Shown piece by piece: positions 22,641 through 26,209 of a DNA stretch of 26,209 bases; position 1 is the first letter of the stretch; each line of letters starts with the position of its first letter. This DNA is from an uncultured Eubacterium sp. GTDB taxonomy: Bacteria; Bacillota; Clostridia; Lachnospirales; Lachnospiraceae. Under the pieces are notes generated by a model. The model was not told where the DNA came from and made no database searches. It saw nothing but the letters and a program-made list of their open reading frames with translations. Made by a program: the position numbers and the translations under genes. The stretch lies in NCBI GenBank assembly GCA_910584065.1, contig CAJTZN010000047.1:1-26209 (forward strand), in the 5' to 3' direction.

Positions 22641-23126
22641 TTAATCTTCTTTTATAATCTTTCCCAATTCCTCTCTCGCTCTGGCAAGCCGAGACTTTAC
22701 CGTCCCTTCTGGTACATGAAGCATCCCTGCAATTTCCCTTACAGAGTACCCTTTGTAATAATATAATACCAAAACTGTACGGTATGCTTCTTTCAGTTCC
22801 CACAATTGTGACCAAAGGCTTATCTCCTGTGGTCCCTCCTGAATGAGACTGGCCGCAAATTCCTCCTGATCAAACGGCATTTCCCGTCCTCGTCGAGAGA
22901 GCATGTCCTTTGACGTATTGATAGCAATACTGATCATCCAGTTTCGAAGATATTCTTTTTTCCTTAGATGCCCCTGCTTCTCCCATGCCTTTAATAGGGA
23001 CTGCGCCACAGCATCCTCGACATCCGTCAAATTTTTTAAAATTCCATACGAAAGCCGATACATGATGTCCATACTCGCCTCCACAACGGCAGAAAAATAC
23101 TCCTTCGTTATTTGGTTTTTGTTCAT
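22641..23126 (-). CDS. ECF-type RNA polymerase sigma factor
   Basis: 161 residues. Region 2 includes MDIMYRLSYGILKNLTDVED...SLLKAWE (about 19-48) for -10 recognition; region 4 has the helix-turn-helix YKGYSVREIAGMLHVPEGTV with KSRLARAREEL for -35 recognition. Region 3 is absent, as in group 4 sigma factors. It leads the cassette, followed by a probable anti-sigma factor. A good ECF-type promoter lies 55-83 bases upstream, consistent with autoregulation. GGAG is about 11 bases before ATG. Confidence 0.95.
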   Translation of the reverse strand: MNKNQITKEYFSAVVEASMDIMYRLSYGILKNLTDVEDAVAQSLLKAWEKQGHLRKKEYLRNWMISIAINTSKDMLSRRGREMPFDQEEFAASLIQEGPQEISLWSQLWELKEAYRTVLVLYYYKGYSVREIAGMLHVPEGTVKSRLARAREELGKIIKED

Positions 23127-23180
23127 CCTATCTTTTTCTCCATATTACGATTTATAAATCAAAAAAAATCCTTTTAATAT

Positions 23181-23209
23181 TAAGACTGTTTAGAACGCCA
23201 TTTGGTTCC
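23181..23209 (-). promoter_or_regulatory. ECF-type promoter before the sigma gene
   Basis: Minus strand: GGAACC (23204-23209), 17-base spacer, GTCTTA (23181-23186). Known ECF promoters typically have GGAAC at -35 and GTC-containing -10 sequences with 16-17 base spacing. Transcription would begin near 23174, leaving a leader of about 48 bases. No other copy of this pair was found by eye inside the cassette. Confidence 0.65.
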
Positions 23210-23311
23210 AAAAAATTTTAAAAAAATTATTTTTTTTATTAAGGCCTGATATAAATTTCCATTTTATTGCAAAATTTCTTTCAATAAAAAGATGTAAAAA
23301 TCACATTTTTG

Positions 23312-23320
23312 TGCTAAAAT
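23312..23320 (+). promoter_or_regulatory. Possible extended -10 promoter for the ABC-F gene
   Basis: TGCTAAAAT (23312-23320) is an extended -10 type element 37 bases before the start codon. The -35 position (ATGTAA) is poor. The surrounding intergenic sequence 23127-23357 is very AT-rich and separates divergent genes. Confidence 0.4.
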
Positions 23321-23357
23321 AAATTCTGTACAGCTTTATGAAAACGGAGGAAACATC

Positions 23358-25289
23358 ATGGTACTCGCATGCAGCCACATAGATAAATCATTCAATGACC
23401 AGGTCATTTTTTCTGATGCCACGTTCCACATCAACGACGGCGAACGGGCCGCCCTCGTAGGAAGCAACGGCACCGGAAAGACGACGCTGCTCCGCATCAT
23501 CGTTGGAGAGCTGGCCGCGGACGGCGGCGAGATCACGACCGCCAAGGACAAAACGATCGGCTACCTTCCCCAGCAGCAGGGTTATCATTCAGAAAACAGC
23601 ATATATGAAGAACTTTTGGAAGTCAAAAAAGACATCGTAGAACTCGACCGCAGCATCCGCGCCCTGGAGCAGCAGATGCCGCAGGCGTCTGGGGACGAAC
23701 TGGAAGCGCTGCTCGAAAAATACCACCGTCTGCAGACCGAATTTGAAGCCCGGGACGGTTACGCCTGCAAAAGCCAGATCATGGGCATCATAAACGGACT
23801 CGGCTTCGACGGCGCCGACGTGGACCAGTGCATCAACACGCTGTCCGGTGGGCAGAAAACCCGTGTCGCGCTGGGAAAACTACTTCTTCTCGAACCGGAT
23901 CTTCTCATCCTGGACGAGCCGACAAACCACCTCGACCTCTCATCAATCGAATGGCTGGAAAACTATCTGGCAAACTACAAGGGCAGCGTTCTCATCGTCT
24001 CGCACGACCGCTATTTCCTCGACCGGATCTCGGAAAAAGTCATTGAGATCGACCACGGAACGATCACCGTATTTTCCGGCAACTACAGCGATTACGCGAA
24101 AAAGAAAGAGCAGCTGCGCAATAATCTGCGCAAGCAGTATGAAAACTATGAGCGTACGGTGAAGCATCAGGAAGCCGTGATTGAAAAACTGCGCTCCTTT
24201 AACCGGGAAAAATCCATCAAACGGGCGGAGAGCCGGGAAAAAATGCTGGAGAAAATGACGCCGGTCGAGAAACCTGCCGAACAGGGACGGACGATACATT
24301 TTGAACTCTCACCGGAGAAAGTGAGCGGCCATGACGTCCTCTTTGTCGAGGACTTTGCCAAATCCTTTGGCGAAAATCATTTATTTGAACATGTCACCTT
24401 TGATCTCCGGCGCGGGCAGCGCGCCGCGATCATCGGGAAAAACGGAACGGGAAAAACGACCCTCCTAAAAATACTGTGCCAGGAACTGCCGCCCGACCGG
24501 GGATGCGCGAGATTTGGGACAAATGTGGAGATCGGGTACTACGATCAGGAACATAACGTGCTCCATGAGGACAAGACCATTTTTGATGAGATCCATGACG
24601 ATTACCCGGACCTGAACAACACAAAGATCCGAAACGTACTGGCAGCCTTTCTCTTTACCGGAGACGACGTTTACAAAAAGATCTCCCTGCTCAGCGGGGG
24701 CGAGAAGGGGCGCGTTTCCCTGGCCAAACTGATGCTCTCCAAGGCCAACCTCCTTCTTTTGGACGAGCCGACGAACCACCTCGACATCGAATCGAAGGAG
24801 ATTTTGGAAGAAGCGCTGAACAACTATACCGGCACCGTCCTCTTCGTGTCGCACGACCGGTATTTCATCCAGAAAACGGCGACCAAAATACTCGACCTGA
24901 CCGGAAACGCACTTCTCTCCTATGACGGCGATTACGCCTGGTATTTGGAGAAAAAGGAAACGGTGGAACAGCTTCACTTAAAACCGCAGGTTTCCGGCCA
25001 GCCTGGAGGCAAAACGGAATCGGAAGCCAAAACAGACTGGAAGGAACAGAAAGAGCGGGAGGCAAAGCGCCGTAAGATCGAGAATAACTATAATAAAACC
25101 GAAGAAGTAATACATACGATCGAGCAAAAGCTCTCACACATTGACGACACGATGAGCCTTCCCGAGTATGCGACCGATGTCGGTAAACTGACCGAACTTA
25201 CAAAAGAAAAAGAACAGCTCGAGCGCGAGCTGGAGAGCGCGATGGAGGATTGGGAAACTTACGCGGAACAGTTGGAGCAGTTTGCCTGA
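23358..25289 (+). CDS. ABC-F family ATPase (YdiF-like)
   Basis: 643 residues with two ABC domains in one chain and no membrane segments. ABC1 has Walker A GSNGTGKT (35-42), LSGGQ (162-166) and LLILDEPTNHLD; ABC2 has Walker A GKNGTGKT from about 361, LSGGE near 445 and LLLLDEPTNHLD. Between them about 80 charged residues (QLRNNLRKQYENYERTVKHQ) form the P-site interaction linker that reaches into the ribosome in this family. A C-terminal coiled coil (about 560-640) is rich in Lys and Glu. Length and plan match B. subtilis YdiF more than an antibiotic-resistance ABC-F, so a translation factor role is likely. GGAGG is 7 bases before ATG. Confidence 0.95.
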   Translation: MVLACSHIDKSFNDQVIFSDATFHINDGERAALVGSNGTGKTTLLRIIVGELAADGGEITTAKDKTIGYLPQQQGYHSENSIYEELLEVKKDIVELDRSIRALEQQMPQASGDELEALLEKYHRLQTEFEARDGYACKSQIMGIINGLGFDGADVDQCINTLSGGQKTRVALGKLLLLEPDLLILDEPTNHLDLSSIEWLENYLANYKGSVLIVSHDRYFLDRISEKVIEIDHGTITVFSGNYSDYAKKKEQLRNNLRKQYENYERTVKHQEAVIEKLRSFNREKSIKRAESREKMLEKMTPVEKPAEQGRTIHFELSPEKVSGHDVLFVEDFAKSFGENHLFEHVTFDLRRGQRAAIIGKNGTGKTTLLKILCQELPPDRGCARFGTNVEIGYYDQEHNVLHEDKTIFDEIHDDYPDLNNTKIRNVLAAFLFTGDDVYKKISLLSGGEKGRVSLAKLMLSKANLLLLDEPTNHLDIESKEILEEALNNYTGTVLFVSHDRYFIQKTATKILDLTGNALLSYDGDYAWYLEKKETVEQLHLKPQVSGQPGGKTESEAKTDWKEQKEREAKRRKIENNYNKTEEVIHTIEQKLSHIDDTMSLPEYATDVGKLTELTKEKEQLERELESAMEDWETYAEQLEQFA

Positions 25290-25330
25290 AAAACAGGACG
25301 GGCGGATCACTCCGCAAGTCCTGTTTTTTT
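25290..25330. terminator. Bidirectional terminator between ABC-F and FliD-like genes
   Basis: AAAACAGGAC (25290-25299) pairs with GTCCTGTTTT (25318-25327), with an inner GCGGA/TCCGC stem around a TCAC loop. T runs follow on both strands (seven on plus, five on minus), so it can end the ABC-F transcript and the convergent minus-strand gene. Confidence 0.92.
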
Positions 25331-25364
25331 CCTCACAATATGTAAAAACACAATATTACATCCA

Positions 25365-26132
25365 TCAGAAATACCAGTTGTAAGCACTGTAATAATTGTT
25401 ATACAAATTATTGTAATTCCCCGTGCGATTGTAGGTAGACGCCGGTGATGAAGCCCGGGAAGCGGCCTGACTGATACTTCCGGAACGGTTTGCCGTCTGG
25501 GCGGCAAAAGACGTAGCTCCGTTGAACACTCTCTTGAGCGTGTCAATGTTCGCGCTCTTTAGCTTGTCGGTATCGACGGAGAGCGTATTGTCTTTTCCAA
25601 TCGAAATGCCGACATCGGAAAGACTCCTTGCGTAAATACCTGTTTGCTGCGTCATGTAGGCGGTATTTCTCGCCACATTTGAATTCGTGGAATCACGGCC
25701 GGCCTTCACAGCGGAATTATAATCCGACACAAAAGAATTTACCGCTTTTTCAATCGCATCCCGGTCGTATCCTTTTGTCGTCGTCTTTACACCTGTCTCC
25801 GCGTCAGTCGTAGTCGTGTACTTCTCCTTAAAAAGAGAATTACTTCCCTGCGCAGTCAGCGCCCGTGCGGATGCCGTCAGCTCATCGGCTTCCTTTTTCA
25901 CGGAAGTCAGGGCCGGATTGGTGTACGAATACCGCTGATTCCACACGTCCGTCTTCTTGTCAGATGCCGTCGTCTGACTGGGTTTTGTTTTCGAATAGTA
26001 CGAATTCAGAAGTTTTTTGTACGTACCACTCCGAATGCTGGCATAATTGCCAAATGAACCGTAAAAACTACTGCCATACGAGTTCCTGCCAAAGAGTCCG
26101 GACATCCCGTATCCTCCAAAATTGAATGCCAT
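25365..26132 (-). CDS. Gly/Tyr/Asn-rich protein with a FliD C-terminal-like core
   Basis: 255 residues, no signal peptide. N-terminal 45 residues are Gly/Ser/Tyr-rich low complexity (GGYGMSGLFGRNSYGSS). Residues about 120-200 resemble the C-terminal domain of flagellar cap protein FliD: a helix with FVSDYNSAVKAG, then DVGISIGKDNTLSVDTDKL and a following helix ending VFNG. The last 25 residues are Asn/Tyr-rich (NYNNLYNNYYSAYNWYF). No flagellar gene is nearby. The ATG at 26132 is preferred because AAGGAGGTG lies 6 bases upstream; the GTG at 26141 is part of that site. It may be a surface or filament-related protein, but this is inference from the FliD-like segment. Confidence 0.72.
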   Translation of the reverse strand: MAFNFGGYGMSGLFGRNSYGSSFYGSFGNYASIRSGTYKKLLNSYYSKTKPSQTTASDKKTDVWNQRYSYTNPALTSVKKEADELTASARALTAQGSNSLFKEKYTTTTDAETGVKTTTKGYDRDAIEKAVNSFVSDYNSAVKAGRDSTNSNVARNTAYMTQQTGIYARSLSDVGISIGKDNTLSVDTDKLKSANIDTLKRVFNGATSFAAQTANRSGSISQAASRASSPASTYNRTGNYNNLYNNYYSAYNWYF

Positions 26133-26209
26133 ATCTGTCACCTCCTTTCTACAGAGAGCGATCTCGGAAACTCCCGAGCCTTGATTTTTCTGACTCTTTT
26201 CATCTCCAA

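Noticed and set aside
22633..22815. Small minus-strand frame inside the sigma gene
   Set aside because: Out-of-frame shadow of sigma region 4 without its own ribosome binding site.

Overview
The window reads as the chromosome of a low-to-mid GC Gram-positive of the class Clostridia, most likely a Lachnospiraceae relative. The evidence is the mix of Rex, holo-ACP synthase, NAD(P)HX repair enzyme, alanine racemase and a MazF toxin in one run, a deoxyxylulose-independent PdxST pair, a class B sortase with its own SPQTG surface protein, diderm-free lipoproteins with lipoboxes, and strong GGAGG ribosome binding sites throughout. No rRNA, tRNA, CRISPR array, insertion sequence or prophage gene was seen. 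The taxonomic placement is inference from gene content and protein style.

Layout. 0.1-3.9 kb (minus): a large secreted beta-helix/Big_2 protein with a 23-copy hexapeptide stalk and SPQTG anchor, followed one base later by a class B sortase. 4.1-5.6 kb (minus): a soluble chemoreceptor-like protein with two PAS domains, with its own promoter and terminator. 5.7-7.7 kb (minus): histidine phosphatase-like gene, rlmH, a tiny possibly broken ORF and an alpha-toroid-like protein, probably one operon. 7.9-9.4 kb (plus): pdxS-pdxT with a textbook promoter and terminator. 9.4-9.7 kb: no gene, but several hairpins. 9.7-14.6 kb (minus): rex, a coiled-coil protein, acpS, nnr, alr and mazF as one housekeeping operon. 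14.7-23.2 kb (minus): an eight-gene cassette led by an ECF sigma factor and probable anti-sigma factor, then an SH3 protein, a small secreted protein, two lipoproteins, an ABC ATPase and a two-module permease. 23.4-25.3 kb (plus): an ABC-F protein. 25.4-26.1 kb (minus): a Gly/Tyr/Asn-rich protein with a FliD-C-like core.

The most interesting part is the 14.7-23.2 kb cassette. A good ECF-type promoter (GGAACC-17-GTCTTA) sits directly before the sigma gene, suggesting autoregulation of the whole cassette. Its middle contains unusual RNA-level structure: a hairpin whose loop carries a 15-base sequence perfectly complementary to the 5' leader of the SH3 gene, then a 20-codon leader ORF with an excellent ribosome binding site whose 3' end runs into an 11-bp hairpin, all before the small secreted protein. 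The cassette looks like a cell-envelope sensing or export module. Its substrate and purpose cannot be read from sequence alone.
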